This document shows, piece after piece, positions 26,593-34,826 of a stretch of 64,000 nt of DNA. Each line of letters starts with the position of its first letter. The stretch's first letter is position 1. This DNA comes from Cyanobium sp. N.Huapi 1H5. GTDB lineage: Bacteria > Cyanobacteriota > Cyanobacteriia > PCC-6307 > Cyanobiaceae. Under the pieces are notes generated by a model, which saw only the letters and a list, made by a program, of their open reading frames with translations, was not told the origin of the DNA and did no database searches. A program made the translations under genes and the position numbers. Location: contig NZ_JAGQBH010000004.1 of NCBI RefSeq assembly GCF_024345535.1, positions 186,001-250,000 of the forward strand. The letters run 5' to 3'.

Positions 26593-27337
26593 TTTCAATT
26601 CTCAAGGTCTTCCCATATCATCCGAAAGCCTGTCGCATTTTTCCTCGCGACGGATCAACACTCTCCTGGATGCCATGGAGGCTCCAGCCAGGTATCTGGA
26701 AATCGGCGTCGAAACGGGTTTCACATTTTTTGCCGTCTCCGCCGCTTTCAAGACGGCCGTAGACCCAGAGTTTCTCTTTGATGTGCCTGCCGCTAAGGCC
26801 GAGAACTCGAATTCAGAATTCCATCAGATCACCAGTGATGAATTTTTCGCCACTCGCCATTCCGAAGAAAACTTCGATCTGGTTTTTCTTGATGGTTTGC
26901 ATACATGGGATCAGACCTACCGGGATTTCTGTAACACGCTTCTGGTTACAGGCAGCAATTCCGTCATCGTCCTTGATGACATCTTTCCCTCGGATGTCTT
27001 CTCCTGCAATCGCGATCAAGTCGAAGGCATGATGATGCGTCAGTTCATGACGGGAGACGCGAGTAATGCCTGGCATGGGGATACCTACAAAATCATCCCA
27101 CTGATTCAGACATTCCATCCTACATTGAGTTATTGCACCATAATTTCTGATGGGAATCCTCAGTCGCTTGTGTGGCGGTCAAAACACCCCCTGATGCCGC
27201 CGATGAATCTGATAAAGGAGCAAGGTTCCCTGAATATGTCCTCCCTGGACTATCTCTGGTTCCTGAGGAACCAACAGAGCTATAACCTGATGACCGAAGC
27301 GGAGGCCTTGGCACTGGTAACAGAAGCCTTGCACTGA
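26585..27337 (+). CDS. Class I SAM-dependent methyltransferase (Methyltransf_24-like)
   Basis: This is a 250-residue protein. ARYLEIGVETGFTFFAVSAA is the SAM-binding loop and FDLVFLDGLHTWDQTYRDF is a strand-4 motif typical of the Methyltransf_24 group found in glycan and secondary-metabolite loci. VIVLDDIFPSD follows. The start ATG 26585 overlaps the stop of the glycosyltransferase gene, implying translational coupling. It probably methylates a sugar or a related small group; the acceptor is unknown. It ends the low-GC block and is convergent with the first minor-pilin operon (22-bp gap). Confidence 0.78.
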   Translation: MTDFNSQGLPISSESLSHFSSRRINTLLDAMEAPARYLEIGVETGFTFFAVSAAFKTAVDPEFLFDVPAAKAENSNSEFHQITSDEFFATRHSEENFDLVFLDGLHTWDQTYRDFCNTLLVTGSNSVIVLDDIFPSDVFSCNRDQVEGMMMRQFMTGDASNAWHGDTYKIIPLIQTFHPTLSYCTIISDGNPQSLVWRSKHPLMPPMNLIKEQGSLNMSSLDYLWFLRNQQSYNLMTEAEALALVTEALH

Positions 27338-27359
27338 AGTCTCACCATCTGCCTGTTGT

Positions 27360-27938
27360 CTACAGAGCCGCCCCCACCCGCACCTCCGTCTCGATCCTCT
27401 GGGTTCCACCCCCTGAGGGCTCGAACTCCTGCCGCAGCCGCAGGAGCAGCAGGCCGTCTGGCTCCACGGCGGCCTCCAGCCCCGGCTGGGTGAGCCCATC
27501 CAGCAGCACCCGGTTCTGGGCCGCTCCGGTGCCCGGTTCCCCATCCAGCCCGAAGGCCGGACCACAACGCATCAGCACCCGCCGGCGCCAGATGGGGCTC
27601 GGTGGGCTGCCCACCGTGTAAGTGATCGGGCCGGCCGGTGTCTGCAGCTGCAGCACCGGATCCCGGCCCCCCAGGGCGCAGGCGGCACCGGTCCCCAGGG
27701 CCAGATCCACCCGGGTGGCCCGCTGCAGATCGCCGCGCAGCAGCGCCAGCACCCGCCGCTGCTGGCCCCGTTCCCGCACCTGGCGCACCATCCGCTCCAC
27801 CTGACGGCCATCGGCCACCAGGGCCTGCAGCACCACCCCCCAGAACAGCAGCCCGAGGCTCATCGCTACCAGCAGCTCCACCAGCGAGAAGCCCGCCGGC
27901 CCCCTGACGGAACGGCCGTGGGAACACAGCAAGGCCAT
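27360..27938 (-). CDS. Minor pilin, PilW-like (operon 1, gene 4)
   Basis: This 192-residue prepilin has leader MALLCSHGRSVRGPAG followed by FSLVELLVAMSLGLLFWGV, with Glu at mature position 5. The mature part has a long helical stretch (QVERMVRQVRERGQQRRVLALLRGDLQ) and a beta-rich C-terminus (LLLLRLRQEFEPSGGG), the general shape of PilW/GspJ minor pilins. It is the last gene of a four-gene set whose order (PilX-, PilV-, FimT-, PilW-like) is repeated twice more in the window. It is separated from the FimT-like gene by 31 bp. Confidence 0.85.
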   Translation of the reverse strand: MALLCSHGRSVRGPAGFSLVELLVAMSLGLLFWGVVLQALVADGRQVERMVRQVRERGQQRRVLALLRGDLQRATRVDLALGTGAACALGGRDPVLQLQTPAGPITYTVGSPPSPIWRRRVLMRCGPAFGLDGEPGTGAAQNRVLLDGLTQPGLEAAVEPDGLLLLRLRQEFEPSGGGTQRIETEVRVGAAL

Positions 27939-27969
27939 GGCGCAACTCCGGTGCAGAGAACAGGGCGGC

Positions 27970-28464
27970 TCAGCTGTGGGGATCCGGCAGGCAGCCGCCC
28001 GGCCCCTGCCGTCCCAGGCGGGTGACCCCGAGGGGCAGGGCCACCACCACGCAGCGCACCAGATCGGTGCCCTCGGTACTCAGCAGCACGGTGCCGCCGT
28101 CGATGATCAGGCCGTTGCTGGTGAAGCGCACCGCCGCCGGCAGGTTGTGGCTGACCGTCACATCCGGCCCACCGATCCCCTCCCCCAGCTCCATGGCCGC
28201 CCCCTCGCAGGCCGGCAGGCTGCCCGCCTGGGGCTCCCGCCAGCCCGTGGCCTCCAGGCTCAGGGCACAGGGCTGGCCGCTGCGCAGGGCGGCATCCCGG
28301 CCCCGCTCCAGCCCCACCATCACCCGGCGGCTGGCCCCCTCCAGCCGGGCCAGGGCCAGCTCCCGGCTGGCAGAGCTGAACCCAAGCTGGGCGAGCAGTC
28401 CAACCAGCACCAGCGTCAGCAGGGTCTCCGGCAGGGTGAAGCCCCCCGGCTCAGGGTGTGCCAC
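27970..28464 (-). CDS. Minor pilin, FimT/GspH-like (operon 1, gene 3)
   Basis: This 164-residue prepilin has a very short leader (MAHPEPGG) before FTLPETLLTLVLVGLLAQLGF. Glu is at mature position 5 and Pro at 4 replaces the usual Ile or Val. The C-terminal half (AVRFTSNGLIIDGGTVLLS; DLVRCVVVALPLGVTRLG) matches the beta-sheet of GspH/FimT, including the RCVVV strand seen as RCVRI and RCVRL in the two paralogues. It overlaps the upstream PilV-like gene by 14 bp. Confidence 0.85.
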   Translation of the reverse strand: MAHPEPGGFTLPETLLTLVLVGLLAQLGFSSASRELALARLEGASRRVMVGLERGRDAALRSGQPCALSLEATGWREPQAGSLPACEGAAMELGEGIGGPDVTVSHNLPAAVRFTSNGLIIDGGTVLLSTEGTDLVRCVVVALPLGVTRLGRQGPGGCLPDPHS

Positions 28465-28870
28465 CGCCCCCTCCCTGCGGGATCCCGCAACGCCCGAAGG
28501 CTGCCGGCGCGTACAGCCGCTGGCGCGGTTCGGCCTCGCCGGCGACCGCCACCCGCAGCACCACCCCGTCGCCGCCGGGGGACACCTCCAGCTGGCGCGC
28601 CAGCCCCGGGGCCAGGGGCTGGGCCGCCAGGGTCTGCAGCAGCTGGGCCGTCGCCGTGGTGCAGTCGCCAGCGGAGGGAGTCAGGGCGCGCAGGGAGGTT
28701 TCGGCCCGCGCCAGCGCCACCTCCGCCTGCTCGAGCCGCTCCTGCTGGCGTTGCTCGGCCACGGCCGCGGCGCCCGCCAGGGCCCAGAGCTGCAGGGAGG
28801 ATCCCGCCGCGGCGGTGAACAGCACCGATCCGGTCAGCAGTTCGATCAGGCTCATGGCGCCACCCTCCAC
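28451..28870 (-). CDS. Minor pilin, PilV-like (operon 1, gene 2)
   Basis: This protein has about 139 residues from GTG 28870. The N-terminus reads VEGGA-MSLIELLTGSVLFTAA, so the prepilin peptidase site would be GA/MSLIE with Ala at -1 and Glu at +5. Starting at ATG 28855 would leave no leader, so the GTG is preferred. A long helix rich in Glu, Gln, Arg and Ala follows. A second truncated copy of its 5' end lies at 30190-30240 beyond the ATPase gene. In that copy the start overlaps the stop of the PilX-like gene, which is probably the ancestral arrangement. Confidence 0.75.
   Translation of the reverse strand: MEGGAMSLIELLTGSVLFTAAAGSSLQLWALAGAAAVAEQRQQERLEQAEVALARAETSLRALTPSAGDCTTATAQLLQTLAAQPLAPGLARQLEVSPGGDGVVLRVAVAGEAEPRQRLYAPAAFGRCGIPQGGGGGTP
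28825..28865. repeat. Direct repeat A, copy 1 (41 bp, start of PilV-like gene)
   Basis: This 41-bp segment spanning the start of the PilV-like gene matches 30210-30250 at 39 of 41 positions. The copies lie about 1.4 kb apart in the same orientation and bracket the AAA_14/DUF4143 ATPase gene. See the finding on the duplication scar. Confidence 0.9.
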
Positions 28871-28911
28871 GACCGTGGGGGGTGATCAAAACAAAGCCAA
28901 CAAACACGTCT

Positions 28912-28931
28912 GGGCATGGCGATGGCAGCAA
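28912..28931. repeat. Direct repeat B, copy 1 (20 bp)
   Basis: GGGCATGGCGATGGCAGCAA is identical to 30759-30778, where it covers the start codon and upstream leader of the PilX-like gene. Weaker similarity continues on the right side (28932-28955 versus 30779-30802). Here it lies 47 bp upstream of repeat A, as if a PilX-like gene copy had lost almost all its coding sequence. Confidence 0.85.
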
Positions 28932-29009
28932 CGACTCCTCCAGAGTTCCCAGCCGAGGACAGCGGCGGAAGCCGTCGACAGGAGGACCCTGCGGGCGTGT
29001 CGGTGCTCG

Positions 29010-30167
29010 TCAATGGATCGGCAGCGGCTGCCGCGGATCCACCCCCTTCAGGAAATCCCCGCAGGGGAGGCAGAGGATCCCATCGATCCGCAGCGGCTCC
29101 GCGCCCAGGTGGAGCAGGGCCACCGTGGCTTCCGGGTAGTCAGCCTGGAAAGCCTTCAGACCCTGCAGATCCCTGGAGTGAATCTGGCGGCTGCGCTTCA
29201 CCTCCAGGGCCGTGAAGCTGTCGGGTCCGTACAGCACGAAATCCACCTCCCGACCCGCCTTGGTGCGCCAGTAGAAGAGTTGATCGCCGCTGCAGCGGTA
29301 GGCAATCCAGGCCCGCAGATGCTGGGCGACCAGACCCTCCAGGGCCATGCCCTCGATCTCGGCAGGGGAATCCAGCGGGCCGGCCGGCCGCAGGGATCGG
29401 AACACACCGGCATCGAAGTAGAAAAATTTCTCATGGGCCACCACCTGGCGCTTTGCCCGCCGGCTGAAGACCGGCAACCGGAAGGCCAGCAGCAGGTCCT
29501 CCAGGATCGCCAGATAGTTCTCGACGGATTTGCGGCCCACCTGGCACTCCCGCGCGACGGCGGACAGGTTGAGGGTGGAGCCATGGGAGAAGCTGATCGC
29601 TTCGAGGAACCGGGCAAAGCCGCCAAGATCGCGCACCAGCGCCTCGGCCTGCACCTCTTCCCGGAGGTACAGCGAGGCGTAGGCCCGCAGGGTCTGCTCC
29701 GGATCCTTCGCTTCCCAGACCAGGGGCACCAGCCCGAAGCGCAGAGCCCGTTCCAGACTGAAATCAGCCCCCAGCTCCGCCGCCAGAAAGGGGTGCATTG
29801 ACGCCGACACGAGGCGCCCGGCCAGCAGATTCCAGCTGCCGCGGCGCAGCTTTCGCGCACTGGATCCGGTCAACACGAAACGAAGACCGGGATGCTCCTC
29901 CACCAGAGCATGGACCACATCCAGCAACGCCGGAACCTTCTGCACCTCATCGATCACCACCATGGCGATGCCGGGTTCGGCGGCCACCCTCTCGCGCAAG
30001 CGTTCCGGCCTGGCCTGGTGGTGGCGCTGAGCTTCGGGATCAAGCAGGTCGAGCCGGTAGGCGCTGCCGTGGGCCTGGCGCAACCAGGTCGACTTGCCGG
30101 TGCCACGGGGACCGAACAGGAAAAAGCTTCCGGCAGGTTCCTGCAGAAATCGCCCTACCACCGCCAA
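29010..30167 (-). CDS. AAA_14 / DUF4143 ATP-binding protein
   Basis: This 385-residue protein has a Walker A LFGPRGTGKSTWLRQ (about residues 18-32), Walker B MVVIDEVQKVPALLDVVH and sensor VLTGSSARKLRRG. A C-terminal DUF4143 part follows with KFFYFDAGVFRSL, EGLVAQHLRAW, DQLFYWRTKAGREVDFVLY and ALEVKRS. The last two blocks resemble the nuclease-like fold in which E, D and K residues align. Family members are mobile, often adjacent to toxin-antitoxin or repeat loci, and their role is unsettled. It interrupts the first minor-pilin operon in the same orientation and is bracketed by duplicated operon fragments, so it is probably an insertion. Confidence 0.9.
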   Translation of the reverse strand: MAVVGRFLQEPAGSFFLFGPRGTGKSTWLRQAHGSAYRLDLLDPEAQRHHQARPERLRERVAAEPGIAMVVIDEVQKVPALLDVVHALVEEHPGLRFVLTGSSARKLRRGSWNLLAGRLVSASMHPFLAAELGADFSLERALRFGLVPLVWEAKDPEQTLRAYASLYLREEVQAEALVRDLGGFARFLEAISFSHGSTLNLSAVARECQVGRKSVENYLAILEDLLLAFRLPVFSRRAKRQVVAHEKFFYFDAGVFRSLRPAGPLDSPAEIEGMALEGLVAQHLRAWIAYRCSGDQLFYWRTKAGREVDFVLYGPDSFTALEVKRSRQIHSRDLQGLKAFQADYPEATVALLHLGAEPLRIDGILCLPCGDFLKGVDPRQPLPIH

Positions 30168-30189
30168 ATCCGCCGCCTTTCTGGAGGTA

Positions 30190-30240
30190 TCAGCTCCAAT
30201 TCTGCCTTGCCGATCCGGTCAGCCGTTCGATCAGGCTCAC
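30190..30240 (-). pseudogene. Truncated 5' fragment of the PilV-like gene
   Basis: GTG 30240 opens a 16-codon frame, VSLIERLTGSARQNWS then stop. Its first 10 codons nearly match the PilV-like gene at 28855 (MSLIELLTGS). After codon 10 the sequence diverges abruptly into the region upstream of the ATPase. The start overlaps the stop of the PilX-like gene (GTGA), the coupling expected for the intact operon. It is a remnant, not a functional gene. Confidence 0.8.
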
Positions 30241-30250
30241 GGCGCCACCC
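30210..30250. repeat. Direct repeat A, copy 2 (41 bp)
   Basis: This is the partner of 28825-28865, with two mismatches. It spans the end of the PilX-like gene and the start of the truncated PilV-like copy. Confidence 0.9.
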
Positions 30251-30764
30251 CCCGCAGGCCCACCAGCCGCACGTCGGTGATCTGTGGCTGGGGCTGGGTC
30301 GGTGACTGGGCCGGCGCCAGCTGCACCGTGAAGGCCCCCTGCCGCGCCGGTTGGCCCCCGCCGGCGGCCAGCTCCAGCAGCAGTTCGGCCGGCTGCAGCT
30401 CCGGGCGCCAGGCCACCAGGCGGTAGGAGCCCCCCAGCACCTGGCCCTGCCGCAGGCCCGCGATCGCCTGGGCCGGAGCGCAGGCCAGACCTTGGACATC
30501 CCACTGCGGCAGCGGCAGCGCCAGCAGACAGGGATGGTTGCGGTGCAGCTCCGCCAGCAGTTGCTGGCCCGCCGAGGCCAGCCGGTCCTCCGCCCGGCGC
30601 TGCTGCTGCTCCCGGATCCCCTGCAGACGCAGCTGCAGGCTGGCGGTGTGGGCCGAAAGGCTCCCCAGCAGCAGCACCAGGGACGCCCCCATGGCCAGGG
30701 GCAGGGCGAATCCCCGCTCCCCGGATCGGTGGCGGTGCGACGAGGGGCGGTGCAATGAGGGCAT
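30237..30764 (-). CDS. Minor pilin, PilX-like (operon 1, gene 1)
   Basis: This protein has about 175 residues from ATG 30764. A basic leader ends RSGERG before FALPLAMGASLVLLLGSLSAH, which lacks the Glu at mature position 5, as in the two large paralogues. RRAEDRLASAGQQLLAELHR then matches the pattern of the other two operons' first genes (about EARSAAEAGIDEIIATW and DARAAADIGMTAVVSEL). It is much shorter than those (536 and 900 residues), lacking their long ectodomain. It is divergent from the MazE-like gene with a gap of 103 bp, where the operon promoter should lie. Confidence 0.75.
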   Translation of the reverse strand: MPSLHRPSSHRHRSGERGFALPLAMGASLVLLLGSLSAHTASLQLRLQGIREQQQRRAEDRLASAGQQLLAELHRNHPCLLALPLPQWDVQGLACAPAQAIAGLRQGQVLGGSYRLVAWRPELQPAELLLELAAGGGQPARQGAFTVQLAPAQSPTQPQPQITDVRLVGLRGVAP

Positions 30765-30778
30765 GGCGATGGCAGCAA
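30759..30778. repeat. Direct repeat B, copy 2 (20 bp)
   Basis: This is the partner of 28912-28931, identical over 20 bp. It spans the PilX-like start codon and its leader. Confidence 0.85.
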
Positions 30779-30867
30779 ACACCTTTTGAGGGTTCCCCCG
30801 AGGGGCCACGGGCTGCCGCCGGCCCAAAGTAAGGAATCCTTGATTCCGGAAAAAGCCGGCGGCGTTC

Positions 30868-31092
30868 ATGGTCCTGGCCAAGCGCACCAGCAAGAACCAG
30901 CTCACCTTGCCCAAGGCCGTGGTGGAGGCTGTCGGGATCGCTGACTACTACGACGTGGCCACCGAGAACGGTCGCATCGTGCTCACCCCCGTCCACCCGA
31001 ATGCGGCTTCCAACGTCCGGTCCCGCCTGAAGGAGCTGGGGATCACGGAAGCGGATGTGGCCGCCGCGGTGGCATGGTCTCGCCAGGAGTGA
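30868..31092 (+). CDS. AbrB/MazE-like antitoxin
   Basis: This 74-residue protein has a swapped-hairpin AbrB DNA-binding pattern: AKRTSKNQLTLPKAVVEAVG and ENGRIVLTPV. A C-terminal helix (RSRLKELGITEADVAAAVAW) would wrap the toxin. It overlaps the PIN toxin gene by 19 bp, as in translationally coupled toxin-antitoxin pairs. It would autoregulate the pair and neutralise the RNase. Confidence 0.85.
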   Translation: MVLAKRTSKNQLTLPKAVVEAVGIADYYDVATENGRIVLTPVHPNAASNVRSRLKELGITEADVAAAVAWSRQE

Positions 31093-31511
31093 CCATCCGC
31101 GTTGTTCTCGACACGAATGTGCTGGTCTCTGCGCTGCTCTTTGAGAACGGCCGCCTTGCCTGGCTGCGCCGGACCTGGCAGACGGCCGCCATCACACCTG
31201 TGGTGAGCGAATCCTCTGCCCGTGAACTGATCCGTGTGCTCGCCCACCCCAAGTTTCGGCTCATGCGGGCCGACATTGATCAGCTGCTGGCGGATGTGCT
31301 GCCGTGGTGTGAAACCCACGCTGGCCCCTTCAAGGCTTGTCCGTTCAAGGTTCGCGACCCTAAGGATCAGGTGGTTCTTGACCTGGCCCTGTCCGCTGAT
31401 GTGCCGGTCCTCGTCAGCGGCGATGCCGATCTCCTCGCCCTGAAGAACCAGCTGAAGCCCTTGTTGATCCTGACGCCGGCAGAGTTTCAGATCTGGCTTG
31501 AAAACCCCTGA
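31074..31511 (+). CDS. PIN-domain toxin (putative endoribonuclease)
   Basis: This 145-residue protein has PIN acidic residues in VVLDTNVLVSAL (Asp), ESSARELIRVL (Glu), RDPKDQVVLDLAL (Asp) and SGDADLLAL (Asp), so the metal site is complete. This form belongs to the COG1569-type putative toxins, often preceded by an AbrB-like antitoxin, as here. Translation probably starts within the antitoxin gene. It is expected to cleave RNA; the target is unknown. Confidence 0.85.
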   Translation: MVSPGVTIRVVLDTNVLVSALLFENGRLAWLRRTWQTAAITPVVSESSARELIRVLAHPKFRLMRADIDQLLADVLPWCETHAGPFKACPFKVRDPKDQVVLDLALSADVPVLVSGDADLLALKNQLKPLLILTPAEFQIWLENP

Positions 31512-31561
31512 ACCGGGCTTCGCCTGTCAATGTTGCCAGGGAAAAAACGCACCAGCGGCCC

Positions 31562-32164
31562 ATGAACCACAGCCGGCACAGGGACACCCGCGATGAGGTC
31601 GACAGCATCGTCAATCGCCACCAGCTGGACTATTCCTTGGGCCAGCTGCGGCTGGTGGGGCTGCTGCTGCTGGTGCTGGAGCTGAGCACCCTGCTGCTGG
31701 CGGGCAGCTTCGCCAGCGTCGAGGCTCCCGCCGGCCGGCTCAACGGCCTGATCGGCCTCTCCCCCGCCCTGCCGCTGCTGCCGGTGGGCTTCGGCCTCTA
31801 TCTCATCGGCGGCGGCTATCGACGCCACCCCCGCGAACAACCCTGGACCGGAGCGCTGCACCGCACCCTGCTGCCCCTGGGGCTGATCCTGCTGCTGCTG
31901 CTGCCGGCGGTCACCATCCATGACGCCGCCACCCTGTTCAGCCAGCGGCAGCTCGCCCCCGTCACGCCGCTGCAGCAGCACCTGCTCAACCCCGTGCGCC
32001 TGATCACCACCCTGCTGCTGCAGGGGGTCACCGGCGCCGGGCTGGTGGTGATGCAGCTCCGCGGCCGGCGCCAGATGCGGCGGGTGGGCCTCACCCCGAG
32101 CCTGTTCTTCCGCACCGACGCCACCGGGCCCGTCCATCAGCACCGGCGCCGCTCGACGGATTAG
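31562..32164 (+). CDS. Four-span membrane protein, function unknown
   Basis: This is a 200-residue protein. A charged N-terminus (RHRDTRDEVDSIVNRHQLDYS) precedes four hydrophobic segments at about residues 27-50, 60-84, 97-118 and 140-160. A basic C-terminus (RGRRQMRRVG, HQHRRRSTD) should face the cytoplasm. I do not recognise a family; the shape is loosely like HpsJ-type proteins of cyanobacterial pilus/polysaccharide loci but without a shared motif I can name. It stands alone between the PIN toxin and lepA. Confidence 0.65.
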   Translation: MNHSRHRDTRDEVDSIVNRHQLDYSLGQLRLVGLLLLVLELSTLLLAGSFASVEAPAGRLNGLIGLSPALPLLPVGFGLYLIGGGYRRHPREQPWTGALHRTLLPLGLILLLLLPAVTIHDAATLFSQRQLAPVTPLQQHLLNPVRLITTLLLQGVTGAGLVVMQLRGRRQMRRVGLTPSLFFRTDATGPVHQHRRRSTD

Positions 32165-32210
32165 GTGCGGGTAGTGGGCAGGGCGGAATCGTGCGATCGG
32201 CTGGGGGACA

Positions 32211-32247
32211 TTGAGGCGCAGCCAGGGAGACGTTGAGGCGCAGCCAG
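32211..32247. repeat. Short tandem direct repeat
   Basis: TTGAGGCGCAGCCAG occurs at 32211-32225 and again at 32233-32247, 22 bp apart. It lies in the roughly 210-bp gap between the membrane-protein gene and the convergent lepA 3' end and may be part of an operator or a decayed element. Confidence 0.6.
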
Positions 32248-32262
32248 CATGATGTCCAGATT

Positions 32263-32277
32263 TGTACATCATGTACA
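32263..32277. promoter_or_regulatory. Perfect 7-1-7 palindrome
   Basis: TGTACAT-C-ATGTACA is a perfect inverted repeat with a one-base centre, the size of a dimeric-regulator site. It is extended imperfectly by GAT/ATC flanks. The surrounding 32165-32373 contains no supported gene; both flanking genes point into it, so it is not an obvious promoter region. It may be the remains of a lost gene's operator. Confidence 0.5.
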
Positions 32278-32373
32278 GAATCCGTTTGCCGCTGCGAATG
32301 GGTGAGTCCACGCGCCGCTCGAGAGGGCGCGGAGCCTTCCGATTCAGGCCCGGCCCGCCGGTTCAGAGCCGGC

Positions 32374-34182
<1,809 letters not shown>

Positions 34183-34323
34183 GGGGTGGGATCAGGCCGG
34201 CGCCCGATCACTCAGGCAGCCACGGGAGAAGCTGGAGCGATCCTAGGGAGGTCCCCTGGCCTGCCCCCGGCCCGGAGGGCGCCAGCCTCCCTAAGCTTGG
34301 CCGAACGACCCTCTGCATCTGCC

Positions 34324-34626
34324 ATGACCACCGACACCGCCAGCCCCGAGACCGCCGACGCCGGCACCATGGCGCCCGCCGTGGAGAGCGACCCCCGCGC
34401 CCTGACGATCGAGAACGTGGAGCGGGTGCTCGACGAGCTGCGCCCCTACCTGATGGCCGATGGCGGCAACGTGGAGATCGTCGAGATCGATGGCCCGGTG
34501 GTGAAGGTGCGGCTGCAGGGCGCCTGCGGTTCCTGCCCCAGCAGCACCATGACCCTGAAGATGGGCATCGAGCGCAAGCTGCGCGAGGCGATCCCCGAAG
34601 TGAACGAAGTGGTGCAGGTGCTCTGA
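34324..34626 (+). CDS. NifU-domain Fe-S scaffold (NfuA/CnfU type)
   Basis: This 100-residue protein is a single NifU C-terminal domain: [22 protein letters not shown] and [20 protein letters not shown] with the CxxC that assembles a bridging Fe-S cluster. Cyanobacterial and plastid NfuA/CnfU proteins of this size supply [4Fe-4S] clusters to photosystem I and other acceptors. The gene is followed by a clear terminator. Confidence 0.93.
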   Translation: MTTDTASPETADAGTMAPAVESDPRALTIENVERVLDELRPYLMADGGNVEIVEIDGPVVKVRLQGACGSCPSSTMTLKMGIERKLREAIPEVNEVVQVL

Positions 34627-34651
34627 ACCCTGCCGGAACGAGCCCGGAACC

Positions 34652-34675
34652 GCCCCCCATCCGGGGGGCTTTTTT
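34652..34675 (+). terminator. Rho-independent terminator after the NifU-domain gene
   Basis: A perfect stem GCCCCCC / GGGGGGC (34652-34658 and 34663-34669) has loop ATCC and is followed by six T. It lies 25 bp after the stop and separates the Fe-S gene from the second minor-pilin operon. Confidence 0.9.
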
Positions 34676-34826
34676 CATGGCCGATTGTCAGCGTTCTCTT
34701 CCGATCTCCCCAGCCGATTACGTCACGCTTCTCAAGCCCACCGGGCGGTCCGGTCGTACGTTGAAGGGGCAGCAGGAATGCTGCAGCGCATGGGGTTCCT
34801 GTCCATGTCGGAGGAGGCCTGGAACG

